A stretch of 64,000 bases of DNA from DATBVX01 sp963724625 (GCA_963724625.1 CAVRVO010000013.1:496001-560000), one strand, 5' to 3'. Positions 9,213-18,276 are shown, counted from the stretch's first letter. Program-made: numbers and translations. Notes: a model not told the origin generated them from the letters alone.

Positions 9213-9228
9213 CGGCATGTTTCTTGCT
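9213..9228 (+). promoter_or_regulatory. Candidate sigma-54 (-24/-12) promoter
   Basis: The segment reads CGGCATG, four bases, TTGCT. The invariant GG (9214-9215) and GC (9226-9227) are 12 bp apart, as in the consensus TGGCACG-N4-TTGCW; the first T is replaced by C. It lies in an AT-rich patch about 110 bp upstream of the riboswitch core. A sigma-70 reading (TTGAAA at 9201 with a poor -10 near 9224) overlaps it and is weaker. Confidence 0.35.
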
Positions 9229-9324
9229 AATTTCTTCAATGTGCTCGCGCGCGGTATGAGAGCAAGCGGACTTTCTTTTCATGTGCTCTCGGGTTCGGGG
9301 ATGACCTCGCTACCGTTCACGCCT

Positions 9325-9425
9325 GCACGGGAGAAGTTGTAAAGGGCAAACCCACTGCGAGGTGGGGACGCAAAGCCACCGGTCTGCAGGGACCAATTCC
9401 CAAGACAGCGGGGTTGCCAACGCGA
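9325..9425 (+). promoter_or_regulatory. GEMM-I cyclic-di-GMP riboswitch
   Basis: The conserved GEMM-I core is read directly: AGGGCAAACC (9343-9352), a P2-like stem of CCCACT and GGTGGG closed by a GCGA tetraloop (9350-9365), the conserved GGGACGCAAAGCC (9364-9376), a second variable arm, then AGCGGGGTTGCC (9407-9418). The order, the GNRA tetraloop and the spacing match the Vc2-type class. The position equivalent to G20 of Vc2 is G, which in known members favours c-di-GMP over cGAMP. About 145 nt separate it from the start of the di-heme oxidoreductase it presumably controls. No canonical terminator with a U-run was found, so the output mechanism is open. Confidence 0.93.
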
Positions 9426-9522
9426 CCAATCCTATCGCTCGGGTCTCTCGGCCGGAGCGTGGGCCGTTTCTTGTGCCTGCTGTCTGTCCCTCATTCCAGT
9501 CGGCTGCGCATGCTCGGCTGAC

Positions 9523-9548
9523 GGCCGTTTGGCAACGCAACGGCCTTT
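9523..9548 (+). promoter_or_regulatory. Hairpin between riboswitch and ribosome-binding site
   Basis: GGCCGTT (9523-9529) and AACGGCC (9539-9545) form a 7-bp perfect stem with a 9-nt loop, followed by TTT. It ends about 10 nt before the purine-rich AGGGGG (9556-9561) ribosome-binding site of the next gene. It could be the expression platform of the riboswitch, as a weak terminator or a structure affecting ribosome access. Confidence 0.4.
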
Positions 9549-9569
9549 CACGAACAGGGGGACTCAATC

Positions 9570-10931
9570 GTGAATAGAAGCAAGCTGCAGATCTTTGTAG
9601 CGACGAGTGCGCTCGTGTGTACGGGCGCCTTTGCGGATGGCTCCTTCGGGCGCGATCCAAGTGTGCGCGATCCGGGTGTACGCGGAGGCGATCCGGGCGC
9701 TGGCCAGGCCCTGCCAGGATTGCGAGGTTACGAAACGACTTACTTCGACGCGGGGCTGGATGATTTCAACGAAGCGGAAACGCTCGAGGAGGGACTCGGG
9801 CCGCGATTCAACCTGGATGGATGCGCAGGCTGTCATGCCGCGCCAGCCGTAGGTGGCAGCTCACCCGCGGTCAATCCGCAGGTTACCGTCGCCACTGCCT
9901 TTGGCACCCGTAACACCATTCCCTCCTTCATCAAGGCAGACGGGCCGGTGCGTGAAGCGCGTTTCAAGTTCACTCCCAGCGGCCAGCGCGACGGCGGCGT
10001 TCATGCACTGTTCGTGATCAACGGTCGCAATGACGGAACCGGCAGTGCGGCCGGATGCAGAATTCAGCAGGATGACTTCGAACGCCAGCTGGCACGCAAC
10101 AACGTGATCTTCCGCATTCCGACGCCGGTGTTCGGCGCCGGGTTGATCGAGATGATTCCGGACAGCGTGATCCTCGCCAACCTCAATGCCAATGCCCAGG
10201 CCAAGTCGTTTCTCGGCATTTCCGGCCGCCCGAATCGCACCGGTAACGACGGCACGATCACGCGCTTCGGCTGGAAGGCGCAGAACAAGTCGTTGATGGT
10301 GTTTTCGGGTGAGGCCTACAACGTCGAGATGGGCATCAGCAACGAGCTGTTCGGGTCCGAGCGCGAGGAGAACACCAACTGCCAGTTCGCCCAGCTGCCG
10401 AACGACATCAGCGCGCTCGACGGGGCTTCGGGCGTGGACTCGGTAAGCGGTGTCGAGAAGTTCGCCTTCTTCATGCGCTTCCTGGCGCCACCGACGCCCT
10501 CCACGATTATGCCAGGCGGCGCCAGCTCGATCGCGAACGGCAAGAACGTGTTCGTCAACGTTGGCTGCGCCCAGTGCCATACGCCGACGCTCTCGACGGC
10601 TGACTCGTCGGTGCCGGCGCTGGCCTCCAAGGATGCGAACCTGTTCTCGGACCTGGCTCTGCACCAGATGGGACCGGGGCTGGCCGACAACATCCTGCAG
10701 GGTTCGGCGACCGGTGATGAATTCCGGACTGCGCCACTGTGGGGTCTGGGCAAGCGCATCTTCTTCCTGCACGACGGCCGCACCCGGGACCTCGTGGAGA
10801 CGATCCAGGCGCACGCGAGTGGCGGCAACTCGCAGTTCCCGGCATCGGAAGCGAACAAGGTTGTCAGCCAGTTCAACGCCCAGCCGTCGCGTAACCGGCA
10901 GGACCTGCTGAACTTCCTGCGATCTCTATAG
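9570..10931 (+). CDS. Exported di-heme c-type cytochrome, DHOR (DUF1111/COG3488) family
   Basis: A 453-residue protein with a cleavable signal peptide ending near ALVCTGAFA (about residue 22) and two c-type heme sites, CAGCH (85-89) and CAQCH (333-337). The fold features, including GLGPRFNLDGCAGCHAAP, RFGWKAQ and APLWGLGKRIFFLHDGRTRD, are those of the di-heme oxidoreductase family often annotated as thiol oxidoreductase; its physiological substrate is not established. The start is GTG 9570 with AGGGGG eight bases upstream. It stands alone behind a c-di-GMP riboswitch, so its production is probably tied to the motile/sessile decision. It is distinct from MauG or cytochrome c peroxidase, whose heme spacing and length differ. 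Confidence 0.85.
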   Translation: MNRSKLQIFVATSALVCTGAFADGSFGRDPSVRDPGVRGGDPGAGQALPGLRGYETTYFDAGLDDFNEAETLEEGLGPRFNLDGCAGCHAAPAVGGSSPAVNPQVTVATAFGTRNTIPSFIKADGPVREARFKFTPSGQRDGGVHALFVINGRNDGTGSAAGCRIQQDDFERQLARNNVIFRIPTPVFGAGLIEMIPDSVILANLNANAQAKSFLGISGRPNRTGNDGTITRFGWKAQNKSLMVFSGEAYNVEMGISNELFGSEREENTNCQFAQLPNDISALDGASGVDSVSGVEKFAFFMRFLAPPTPSTIMPGGASSIANGKNVFVNVGCAQCHTPTLSTADSSVPALASKDANLFSDLALHQMGPGLADNILQGSATGDEFRTAPLWGLGKRIFFLHDGRTRDLVETIQAHASGGNSQFPASEANKVVSQFNAQPSRNRQDLLNFLRSL

Positions 10932-10948
10932 CGATCCTGGCGGGGGGT

Positions 10949-10986
10949 GGGGCGGATCAGCGAACGGGTTTAAGCTGATCCGCCCC
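10949..10986. terminator. Perfect 13-bp inverted repeat between convergent genes, covering the serS stop
   Basis: GGGGCGGATCAGC (10949-10961) and its exact complement (10974-10986) flank a 12-nt loop. The serS stop codon (10957-10959) lies inside the left arm. It separates the converging di-heme gene and serS and probably terminates one or both, although neither side has a clear T-run. Confidence 0.55.
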
Positions 10987-12240
10987 GGCGAGATAAGGAC
11001 GCAACGCCATCGGAATCCCGATGGAACCGTCGGCGCGCTGGAAGTTTTCCATGACGGCGATCAGTGCCCGACCCACTGCAAGCCCCGAACCGTTCAGTGT
11101 GTGCACCGGCTCGGGCTTGCCCGTATCGGGATTGCGCCAACGGGCCTGCATACGCCGAGCCTGGAAGCTTTCACAATTGCTGCAGGACGAAATCTCACGA
11201 TAGCGATCCTGCCCCGGTAGCCAGACCTCGAGATCGTAAGTCTTCGCACTCGCGAAACCGACATCGCCACCGCACAACGCCACGACTCGGTACGGCAGCT
11301 CGAGGAGCTGCAGCACCTTCTCGGCGTGCCCGGTGAGTTCCTCGAGCGCTGCATAGGAATTCTGTGGCTTCACGATCTGGACCAGCTCGACCTTTTCGAA
11401 CTGATGCTGGCGCAGCATCCCGCGCGTGTCCTTGCCGTAGGAGCCCGCCTCCGAGCGAAAGCAAGGCGTGTGCGCCACATGCTTCTGAGGCAGCTGGCCC
11501 GGCTCGAGAATCGAGTCACGCACCAGATTCGTGACTGGAACCTCGGCGGTGGGGATGAGGTACAGACCGCTCTCCCCGCGCAGCGCGAACAGGTCCTGCT
11601 CCATCTTGGGTAGTTGGCCGGTTCCAGTCAGCGTCTGCGCGGTCACGAGGTAGGGGACGTAAACCTCGCGATAACCATGCTCGCGCGTATGCACATCGAG
11701 CATGAACTGAGTGAGCGCGCGATGCAGACGCGCGAGATCTCCGGAGAGTACGACGAAGCGCGCGCCCGAGATCTTGCCGGCGATCTCGAAATCGAGCCCA
11801 CCAGAGGCCTCGCCAAGCGCGACGTGATCGCGCGGGGTGAAGTCCAGCTTACGAGGCTCACCCCAACGACGCACTTCCACATTGGCCGACTCGTCGCGCC
11901 CGTCCGGAACGCTCGAATGCAGCAGATTGGGAAGGCCCAGCAGCACCTGGTCGAGGCGCTTCTGGATGTCCGCGAGACGCCCTTCGATCGCCTGCAACTC
12001 ACCGCCCAATGATTCGGCTCGCGCCAGGAGTGGCGCGATATCCTGGCCGGTGGCTTTCGCCTTTCCGACAGCCTTGGCCTGCGTGTTGCGCTCATTGCGC
12101 AACCGGTCGGCTTCGATCTGCAACTGCTTGCGCTGCTCTTCGAAAGCGGAGAATTCGGCGACGTCGAATACAAACCCGCGACGCGCGAGATTCTTCGCCA
12201 CGAGATCGGGTTCGGTTCGCAGGAGCCTGGGATCTATCAC
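10957..12240 (-). CDS. serS: Seryl-tRNA synthetase
   Basis: Class II aminoacyl-tRNA synthetase charging tRNA-Ser (and selenocysteine tRNA where present). The N-terminal MIDPRLLRTEPDLV opening and the long antiparallel coiled-coil arm (about residues 30-100) precede the catalytic core, with motif 2 region HTPCFRSEAGSYGKDTRGM and C-terminal motif 3 GSGLAVGRALIAVMENFQ. At 427 residues it is full length. The start is GTG, overlapping the rarA stop, so the two are translationally coupled as in many gammaproteobacteria. Confidence 0.97.
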   Translation of the reverse strand: MIDPRLLRTEPDLVAKNLARRGFVFDVAEFSAFEEQRKQLQIEADRLRNERNTQAKAVGKAKATGQDIAPLLARAESLGGELQAIEGRLADIQKRLDQVLLGLPNLLHSSVPDGRDESANVEVRRWGEPRKLDFTPRDHVALGEASGGLDFEIAGKISGARFVVLSGDLARLHRALTQFMLDVHTREHGYREVYVPYLVTAQTLTGTGQLPKMEQDLFALRGESGLYLIPTAEVPVTNLVRDSILEPGQLPQKHVAHTPCFRSEAGSYGKDTRGMLRQHQFEKVELVQIVKPQNSYAALEELTGHAEKVLQLLELPYRVVALCGGDVGFASAKTYDLEVWLPGQDRYREISSCSNCESFQARRMQARWRNPDTGKPEPVHTLNGSGLAVGRALIAVMENFQRADGSIGIPMALRPYLAGADQLKPVR

Positions 12241-13559
12241 GGCGTCTTCTTCTCGGTTGTCGAGGCATTACGCTGGCGCAGCCTCTCCAGCGCCTCAGCG
12301 ATGCGAATCTCGAGCCCGCGCGGCACCGGATGATAATAGTACGTGGGTGTGGGCATCGCTTCGGGAAAATACTTCTCCCCGGCAGCAAATGCATCCGGCT
12401 CATTGTGCGCGTAGCGGTAGTCACGCCCGAATCCGAGCTTCTTCATCAGGCCGGTAGGTGCATTGCGAAGTTGTAGCGGGACGTCCAGGGTTCCGTACTT
12501 GTGCACATCCTCCATGGCCGCGCCGTAGGCCGTATACACGGCGTTGCTCTTGGGCGCACAGGCGAGATAGATGACGACCTGCGCAATGGCCAATTCACCC
12601 TCGGGACTGCCGAGCCTCTCATAGGTATCCCAGGCATCCAGCGCGAGTGCGAGGCCCCGGGGGTCCGCGTTACCGATGTCCTCGCTCGCCATGCGCACGA
12701 CTCGCCGCGCCACGTAGAGCGGATCACAGCCACCGTCGAGCATGCGGCACAGCCAGTACAGTGCTGCGTCCGGATCGCTCCCCCGAACTGCCTTGTGGAG
12801 CGCCGAGATCTGGTCGTAGAACTGGTCGCCGCCCTTGTCGAAGCGACGATAGCCGCCGGAAGCGACTTCAGCCGCAATGGCAATGCTGATCAGGTGTTGC
12901 TCGCCGTGCGGCTCCGCCAGGTCTGCGGCGACTTCCAGCAGATTCAGCGCGCGCCGCGCATCACCATCGGCTGCCGCCACCATGATTTCGCGCGCTTTGG
13001 GTTCGAGCACCAGGCCCCGCTCGCCAAGACCGCGCTCACGATCCGCGAGCGCTCCATCGATCACGCGCACCAGGTCCTCACTCGTCAGCGCCTTCAGCAC
13101 ATAGACCCGCGCGCGGGACAGCAAGGCGCTGTTCACTTCGAACGATGGATTCTCGGTCGTGGCGCCGATGAGGATCAGGGTGCCGTCTTCGACAAAGGGC
13201 AGAAAGCTATCCTGCTGAGCTTTGTTGAACCGATGCACTTCATCGAGGAACAGCACCGTGCCACGGCCGCTGGCAGCACGCGTCTGGTGCGCGAGCTCCA
13301 CGGCAGCGCGCACATCCTTCACTCCGGCGAGTACCGCCGAAAGACCAACGAACTCGCAATCACAGCTGCTTGCAAGGATGCGCGCGAGGGTGGTCTTGCC
13401 TGTCCCGGGCGGGCCCCAGAACATCATCGAGTGCAACCGACCGGCCTCGCCGACGCGCCGCAAGGGTTTGGCTGGCCCGACTAGATGGGACTGGCCGACG
13501 AATTCGTCGAGCGTGCGCGGCCGCATGCGGTCGGCCAGCGGGCGATGGTCTGCAGTCAT
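12237..13559 (-). CDS. rarA: Replication-associated recombination protein A (RarA/MgsA)
   Basis: AAA+ ATPase related to clamp loaders and human WRNIP1, acting at stalled replication forks. Walker A is GPPGTGKTT (about residue 49), Walker B LFLDEVHRF, with sensor 1 ATTENPSFEVN and the arginine finger region LLSRARVYVL. The C-terminal tetramerisation/DUF half carries ASEDIGNADPRGL and YKYPH-like HKYGTLDVPLQLRNAP. It is 440 residues long, normal for the family. It lies 3 bp after a VanZ-like gene and overlaps serS, forming a minus-strand run with ftsK and lolA. Confidence 0.96.
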   Translation of the reverse strand: MTADHRPLADRMRPRTLDEFVGQSHLVGPAKPLRRVGEAGRLHSMMFWGPPGTGKTTLARILASSCDCEFVGLSAVLAGVKDVRAAVELAHQTRAASGRGTVLFLDEVHRFNKAQQDSFLPFVEDGTLILIGATTENPSFEVNSALLSRARVYVLKALTSEDLVRVIDGALADRERGLGERGLVLEPKAREIMVAAADGDARRALNLLEVAADLAEPHGEQHLISIAIAAEVASGGYRRFDKGGDQFYDQISALHKAVRGSDPDAALYWLCRMLDGGCDPLYVARRVVRMASEDIGNADPRGLALALDAWDTYERLGSPEGELAIAQVVIYLACAPKSNAVYTAYGAAMEDVHKYGTLDVPLQLRNAPTGLMKKLGFGRDYRYAHNEPDAFAAGEKYFPEAMPTPTYYYHPVPRGLEIRIAEALERLRQRNASTTEKKTP

Positions 13560-13562
13560 ACG

Positions 13563-13967
13563 TCAGGGATTTTCGCGGGAGCGAGCGCTGCGCGTCCACA
13601 GACCCTCGACCCATCGTGTCCAGCTCGCAATGCCGAGGGGGGCTAGTACGAATGCGGTCGCGACGCCGACACCGTTCGCGAGTGCATCGCGAACGTCCAT
13701 CTCTCGAGTGTCAGTGAAGGCCCCCTGCAGGAGCTCCAGTGCGACGCCCATCAGAAAAAATGCGACTGCCAGCAGCCAATGTCGCTTGCGCTCATAGAGG
13801 CCTGAGAACCAGAACATCAGCAGAAAATAGCCGCCAAAGTGTTCCAGCTTGTCGCTCACCTGCAGACCAAAGGTGGGCACATGCGGTATCAGGCTACCGA
13901 CGACGATTAGCGCGATCAGGAGCCAGCCGATGATGAGCCAGATGCGAGCATGGGGAAGGGACAGCAT
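13563..13967 (-). CDS. VanZ-like small membrane protein
   Basis: A 134-residue integral membrane protein with about four transmembrane segments (residues about 8-30, 43-57, 63-82, 96-115). The family hallmarks are SDKLEHFGGYFLL, in which the H-F pair is conserved in VanZ-like proteins, and the ELLQGAFTDTREMDVRDALANGVG block. VanZ gives low-level teicoplanin resistance in enterococci, but most homologues in Gram-negatives have no known function, so I make no functional claim. ATG 13967 is chosen because the sequence upstream in frame is not hydrophobic and overlaps lolA. It follows the lolA stop by 11 bp. Confidence 0.85.
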   Translation of the reverse strand: MLSLPHARIWLIIGWLLIALIVVGSLIPHVPTFGLQVSDKLEHFGGYFLLMFWFSGLYERKRHWLLAVAFFLMGVALELLQGAFTDTREMDVRDALANGVGVATAFVLAPLGIASWTRWVEGLWTRSARSRENP

Positions 13968-13978
13968 TTCTGTTGAAG

Positions 13979-14680
13979 TTAGCCTTGGGGCGCGCCGATC
14001 ACATCCACGCCGGGCGGCGGGACGAAGGTAAACAGCGCGGCGGCGAGTTGCGGATTGCGGCGGATGCGCGAGAACTCGATGCGCGTGCTCTGTTGCAACT
14101 TGTCCTTGAGCTCCATGACCTTGAGCTCTCCACCAGTGAATCCCAGCCGGAATTCGACAAAGTCGGTGTCCGTACGCCGCGGTGTGAGCTGCAACCATTC
14201 AACGCCGTCGCGATCGCCGAGGCCGGCGACAGTGAAACTGTCGGTGATGCTCGACTTGCCCGCGAGCAGGAGTGCTGGAGTCGTCGACAGCGACTCATCG
14301 AGCTTCTTTACGGTCACCTGCTCCAGTTCCACGTCGTACAGCCATACTCTCTCGCCATCGCAGACAATGAGCTGTTCATTGGGCTGCCGATAGTCCCAGC
14401 GGAATCGCCCCGGTTTCTGCAGGTAGAGCGTCCCGCCCGATTCCTGGGTGCGATCGCCCGTTGGGTTGCTGGACAGTTGACGAAACTCAGCCTGGAAGCT
14501 CCCGAACCCTGCCAGATAGCGTTGCAGCCAGGCGCCGGGATCGACCATGGGCGTGGTGTCCTGAGCCGCGCCTGCGGGCACGGTCAGGCAAACGGCGATC
14601 AGAGCGATCGCGACAAAGCGCGTGAATGATTGCAATCGGTGGTCTCGTAACTGTGTTCGCAAGCAGGGTATTTCAATCAT
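13979..14680 (-). CDS. lolA: Outer-membrane lipoprotein carrier protein LolA
   Basis: Periplasmic chaperone that takes lipoproteins from the LolCDE complex and hands them to LolB at the outer membrane. A signal peptide (RFVAIALIAVCLTVPAGAA) is followed by the LolA fold with FQAEFRQLSS, GTLYLQKPGRFRWDY and ERVWLYDVELEQVTV. The gene directly follows ftsK, the usual gammaproteobacterial order. ATG 14680 overlaps the ftsK stop by 8 bp and gives 233 residues; a TTG at 14635, just before the signal peptide, would be a shorter and also plausible start. Confidence 0.92.
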   Translation of the reverse strand: MIEIPCLRTQLRDHRLQSFTRFVAIALIAVCLTVPAGAAQDTTPMVDPGAWLQRYLAGFGSFQAEFRQLSSNPTGDRTQESGGTLYLQKPGRFRWDYRQPNEQLIVCDGERVWLYDVELEQVTVKKLDESLSTTPALLLAGKSSITDSFTVAGLGDRDGVEWLQLTPRRTDTDFVEFRLGFTGGELKVMELKDKLQQSTRIEFSRIRRNPQLAAALFTFVPPPGVDVIGAPQG

Positions 14681-17036
14681 CCTCAGGTGGCGGCGGTGCC
14701 AGCACTTCGCGTGCACCGTTCGACTGCAGCGGGCCGACGAGCCCCACGGCTTCCATGGTCTCTACCAGCCGCGCCGCGCGGTTGTAGCCGATCTTCAGGC
14801 GTCGCTGCACACCGGAAATCGAAGCCTTGCGCGATTCCAGCACGATGCGCACGGCTTCGTCGTAAAGCGGATCCTGTTCGCCGTCACTGTCGGTGACCAC
14901 ACCTTCTTCGTCACCTTCGTCCGGCAGCCCGGGAATTGGACCGCGCGGCCCGGAGAGAATTTCATCGATGAACTTGGGCGGGGTCCCCTGACGCAGCGAA
15001 TGGACCACCCGATGCACTTCATGGTCGGACACAAACGCACCGTGAACGCGGTTCGGCACGGACGTACCGGGCGGCAGATACAGCATGTCGCCGTGGCTCA
15101 GGAGAGCCTCCGCGCCGCTCTGGTCGAGAATGGTGCGTGAATCGACCTTGGCGGAGACCTGGAAGGCGATGCGCGCGGGTATGTTCGCCTTGATCAAGCC
15201 TGTGATCACATCGACCGAGGGTCGTTGAGTCGCCAGAATGAGGTGAATACCCGCGGCGCGCGCCTTCTGCGCCAGCCGGGCAATGAGCTCTTCAACCTTC
15301 TTGCCCACCACCAGCATGAGGTCGGCAAGCTCATCAATGATGACGACGATGTTCGGGAAGGTCTCGAGGTCGGGCACATCGGCCAGGGTCATCGCGGGAT
15401 CGCCCGCCGCCTTAGCCGCGATGAGCGGGTCCTTGAGCGGCTTGCCGTCTTCGGCGGCTTCCTTCACCTTGCGATTGAAACCGGCGAGGTTACGTACGCC
15501 GAGCGCCGCCATGAGCTGATAGCGGCGCTCCATCTCGGCCACACACCAGCGCAGCGCGTTGGCCGCCTGCTTCATGTCGGTCACGACCGGAGCCAGCAGG
15601 TGCGGAATGCCCTCGTAGACGGAGAGTTCGAGCATCTTCGGATCGATCATGATGAGCCGCGTGTGCTCGACCGTGACCTTGTAGAGCAGGCTCAGCACCA
15701 TCGCGTTGAGGGCGACCGACTTACCGGAGCCCGTCGTTCCTGCGATCAGCAAGTGCGGCATGCGTGCCAGATCCGCGACGACGGGATGGCCGCCGATATC
15801 CTTGCCCAGCGCCAGGGCGAGCGGCGATGCGAGGTCATCATAGGCACGTGATTTGATGATCTCGCCGAGCGTCACGAGCTCGCGCTTTTCATTCGGAATC
15901 TCGAGCCCCACCACTGACTTGCCCGGAATCACTTCCACGACGCGCACGCTGATCGCCGACAGAGCGCGCGCCAGATCCTTGGCGAGATTGCTGATCTGAC
16001 TCACCTTGACGCCGGGGGCCGGTCGAAGCTCGAAGCGCGTCACCACCGGTCCCGGATGAACCGCGACGACTTCGACATCCACGCCGAAATCGCGCAGCTT
16101 GATCTCGACGAGCCGCGACATCGCTTCCAGCGCCTCGGCCGAGTACCCCGATTCACGCGGCGGCGGATCGTCGAGCAGCGATAGTGCGGGCAATTCCGTG
16201 CTCTTGGGGGCTTCGAAGAGCGCTACCTGCTTCTCACGCTCGACGCGCTCGCTGCGCTCAGGGGCAGGAATGACTGGCTCGATTCGCGGCGGAGCACGGG
16301 AAGCGGACCTCTTCTGCTCCTCGCGAATGTTTTCGGCCCGCGCCTGCTTGCGCTCGCGCCCTTGAGCCTGCTCACGAGAATTCGCGATTCGCTGCCGCAG
16401 CCAATCGATGCCGCGCAGAACTCCGTTGCCGAGCCCGTCCATGACGTTGAACCACGAGACGCCGAGGAACAGCGACACACCTGCGAGCCAGAGCGCGAGC
16501 ATGAGCAGGGTCGCGCCCAGGAAACTAAGGGCAGACGCAAGTCCATTGCCAACCAGTGAGCCGAGTACTCCGCCCGCGGTGCTCGGCAATCCGTCGCCAC
16601 TCCAATGCAAGGTCGCCAGCCCGCAGCTCGTTGCAAGGGTCAGCACGAACCCGATGCCGCGGAAGGTGAGCGTGGAGCGCGACTTGATGTCCGGAGTGTT
16701 ATGGGCCCGGTAGATGACCCAGCCGGCCAGCGCCAGCATTATCGGAAACAAGAACGCGGCACGTCCGAACAGAAACAGCAGCACATCGGCGAACCAGGCA
16801 CCGACCGGGCCAATCGCGTTGTTGACGCGGGCGGCCTCGCCGGTGAAAGAAAAGCCGGGATCGTGCGGATCGTAAGTCGCGAGCGCAGTCAGCAGGATCA
16901 GCGCCAGCATGCCAAAGAGCAGCAACGCGCTTTCGCGCAGCGCGCGCACTACGGGCTGGGAGAGCCGTGAAGCAGCCTTTCGGGTATCGACGACGTCGTT
17001 CAAGTATTGATCTCGTACATGAAGGGTATATTCCAA
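14673..17036 (-). CDS. ftsK: DNA translocase FtsK
   Basis: Divisome-anchored DNA pump that clears chromosome dimers with XerCD at septation. About four or five N-terminal membrane segments (about residues 35-55, 80-108, 125-145, 165-195) precede a short charged linker (about 215-300), unlike the very long linker of E. coli. The RecA-like motor carries Walker A GTTGSGKS (433-440) and Walker B IVVIIDELADLMLV, and the C-terminal gamma winged helix (about 715-775) has SISGVQRRLKIGYNRAARLV for KOPS recognition. No ATG is available near the N-terminus: a TTG at 17036 is the most upstream option and TTG 17003 an alternative. Confidence 0.95.
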   Translation of the reverse strand: MEYTLHVRDQYLNDVVDTRKAASRLSQPVVRALRESALLLFGMLALILLTALATYDPHDPGFSFTGEAARVNNAIGPVGAWFADVLLFLFGRAAFLFPIMLALAGWVIYRAHNTPDIKSRSTLTFRGIGFVLTLATSCGLATLHWSGDGLPSTAGGVLGSLVGNGLASALSFLGATLLMLALWLAGVSLFLGVSWFNVMDGLGNGVLRGIDWLRQRIANSREQAQGRERKQARAENIREEQKRSASRAPPRIEPVIPAPERSERVEREKQVALFEAPKSTELPALSLLDDPPPRESGYSAEALEAMSRLVEIKLRDFGVDVEVVAVHPGPVVTRFELRPAPGVKVSQISNLAKDLARALSAISVRVVEVIPGKSVVGLEIPNEKRELVTLGEIIKSRAYDDLASPLALALGKDIGGHPVVADLARMPHLLIAGTTGSGKSVALNAMVLSLLYKVTVEHTRLIMIDPKMLELSVYEGIPHLLAPVVTDMKQAANALRWCVAEMERRYQLMAALGVRNLAGFNRKVKEAAEDGKPLKDPLIAAKAAGDPAMTLADVPDLETFPNIVVIIDELADLMLVVGKKVEELIARLAQKARAAGIHLILATQRPSVDVITGLIKANIPARIAFQVSAKVDSRTILDQSGAEALLSHGDMLYLPPGTSVPNRVHGAFVSDHEVHRVVHSLRQGTPPKFIDEILSGPRGPIPGLPDEGDEEGVVTDSDGEQDPLYDEAVRIVLESRKASISGVQRRLKIGYNRAARLVETMEAVGLVGPLQSNGAREVLAPPPPEDD

Positions 17037-17061
17037 CCCTTTGATTGTACGAGCCTCAATA

Positions 17062-18120
17062 TCAGCTCAGCAAGGCCGGATGCACGACCTTTCCCGCCAT
17101 CACGTTGATACCCTTGCGAAGATCGCCGTCGTCCTGCCAGTCCCCATCGGCGAGGCGGCCGGCGTAGGGCGCAATCGCTGCCGACAAGGCCTGCGAGGAA
17201 GTGCGTGGCACGGCGCCGGGCATGTTGGTCACCGTGAAATGCGTGACGCCCTCCCAAACGTAAGTCGGCGCATCGTAGGTCGTCGGTCGCGTCGTCTCGA
17301 CACAACCACCCTGATCCACGGAAATGTCGACGATCACGCTGCCAGGCTGCATGTTGCGCACCATGTCGCTCGTGACAACATGGGGAGCGCGCGCTCCTGT
17401 GACAAGCACGGCACCAACCACGATGTCCGCGCTACGAACTGCCTCACCGACGTCCGCAGTGTGCGGATAGAGGCCATCGACATTCGGGCCGATGTCGCGC
17501 GCCGCCACCAGCTTGTCCCGATCCTTGTCGAACACCACTACGTCAGCGCCGAGACCGGCTGCGACCACAGCAGCATTGCGACCTGCGACTCCTGCACCCA
17601 GGATCACGACGCGACCGCGACGCGCTGCAGGCACGCCGCCCAGCAGGATGCCCTTCCCGCCCTGTGGTTGATGCAGCAGGCAAGTGGCGATCTGGATCGA
17701 CAGGCGCCCGGCAATGTCGCTCATGGGCGCCAGCAATGGCAGGCGGCCCAGCTGGTCTTCGACCGTTTCGAAGGCGACGGCAGTGAGTCCGATATCGCAT
17801 AGACGCCGGGTGAGATCGGGGAGCGCTGCCAGGTGCAGGTAGCAGAACAGCAGGTGATCCTTGCGCAGCAGATCGAGATCGGCATCGACCGGCTCCTTCA
17901 CCTTGACGATCATTTGCGAGCCCCCATACACCTCGCGCGCCGTCGGCAGAATCTTGACGCCGATGTCGCGATAGTGCTGGTCGGTGTAGCCGCTCTTTTC
18001 TCCCGCGCTGGCTTCCACGAACACCTCGTGGCCATTGCGCACGAGCTCGGCGCAGGCGGAGGGAATCAGACCTACGCGCCCTTCGCGCGCCTTGAGTTCG
18101 CGCGGGATACCGATTCGCAT
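17062..18120 (-). CDS. ald: Alanine dehydrogenase
   Basis: NAD-dependent enzyme interconverting L-alanine with pyruvate and ammonium. The N-terminal catalytic domain shows MRIGIPRELKAREGRVGL and the substrate-binding KVKEP and YLHLAA segments; the NAD domain has VILGAGVAGRNAA. The length is 352 residues, slightly shorter than the ~370 typical. It lies 25 bp upstream of ftsK on the same strand but is probably an independent gene. It is divergent from trxB across about 155 bp that must hold both promoters; no regulator site was recognised there. Confidence 0.93.
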   Translation of the reverse strand: MRIGIPRELKAREGRVGLIPSACAELVRNGHEVFVEASAGEKSGYTDQHYRDIGVKILPTAREVYGGSQMIVKVKEPVDADLDLLRKDHLLFCYLHLAALPDLTRRLCDIGLTAVAFETVEDQLGRLPLLAPMSDIAGRLSIQIATCLLHQPQGGKGILLGGVPAARRGRVVILGAGVAGRNAAVVAAGLGADVVVFDKDRDKLVAARDIGPNVDGLYPHTADVGEAVRSADIVVGAVLVTGARAPHVVTSDMVRNMQPGSVIVDISVDQGGCVETTRPTTYDAPTYVWEGVTHFTVTNMPGAVPRTSSQALSAAIAPYAGRLADGDWQDDGDLRKGINVMAGKVVHPALLS

Positions 18121-18276
18121 GTGGTGCTCCTTGGTCGCTTTGCCGAACCGGACGATTCACTTACCATTGATCGCGCCATGTTGCGCACATCATTCAGGTG
18201 AGTGGATGCGAGCGGCAGAGCGCCGACTGTGGTCGGTCCGAATTGTGATCAGTAGGAAAAGTGAGGCGAATTATAC

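Noticed and set aside
9201..9230. A sigma-70 promoter with TTGAAA as -35
   Set aside because: At 17-18 bp the -10 would be TTGCTA or TGCTAA, a poor match; the overlapping -24/-12 pattern fits better, though both remain unproven.
9570..10931. Calling the di-heme protein MauG or cytochrome c peroxidase
   Set aside because: The heme motifs are about 248 residues apart and the surrounding blocks match the DHOR/DUF1111 family, not the shorter bacterial peroxidases.
13563..13967. Glycopeptide resistance function for the VanZ-like gene
   Set aside because: No other van genes are present and most VanZ-like proteins in Gram-negatives have no link to resistance.
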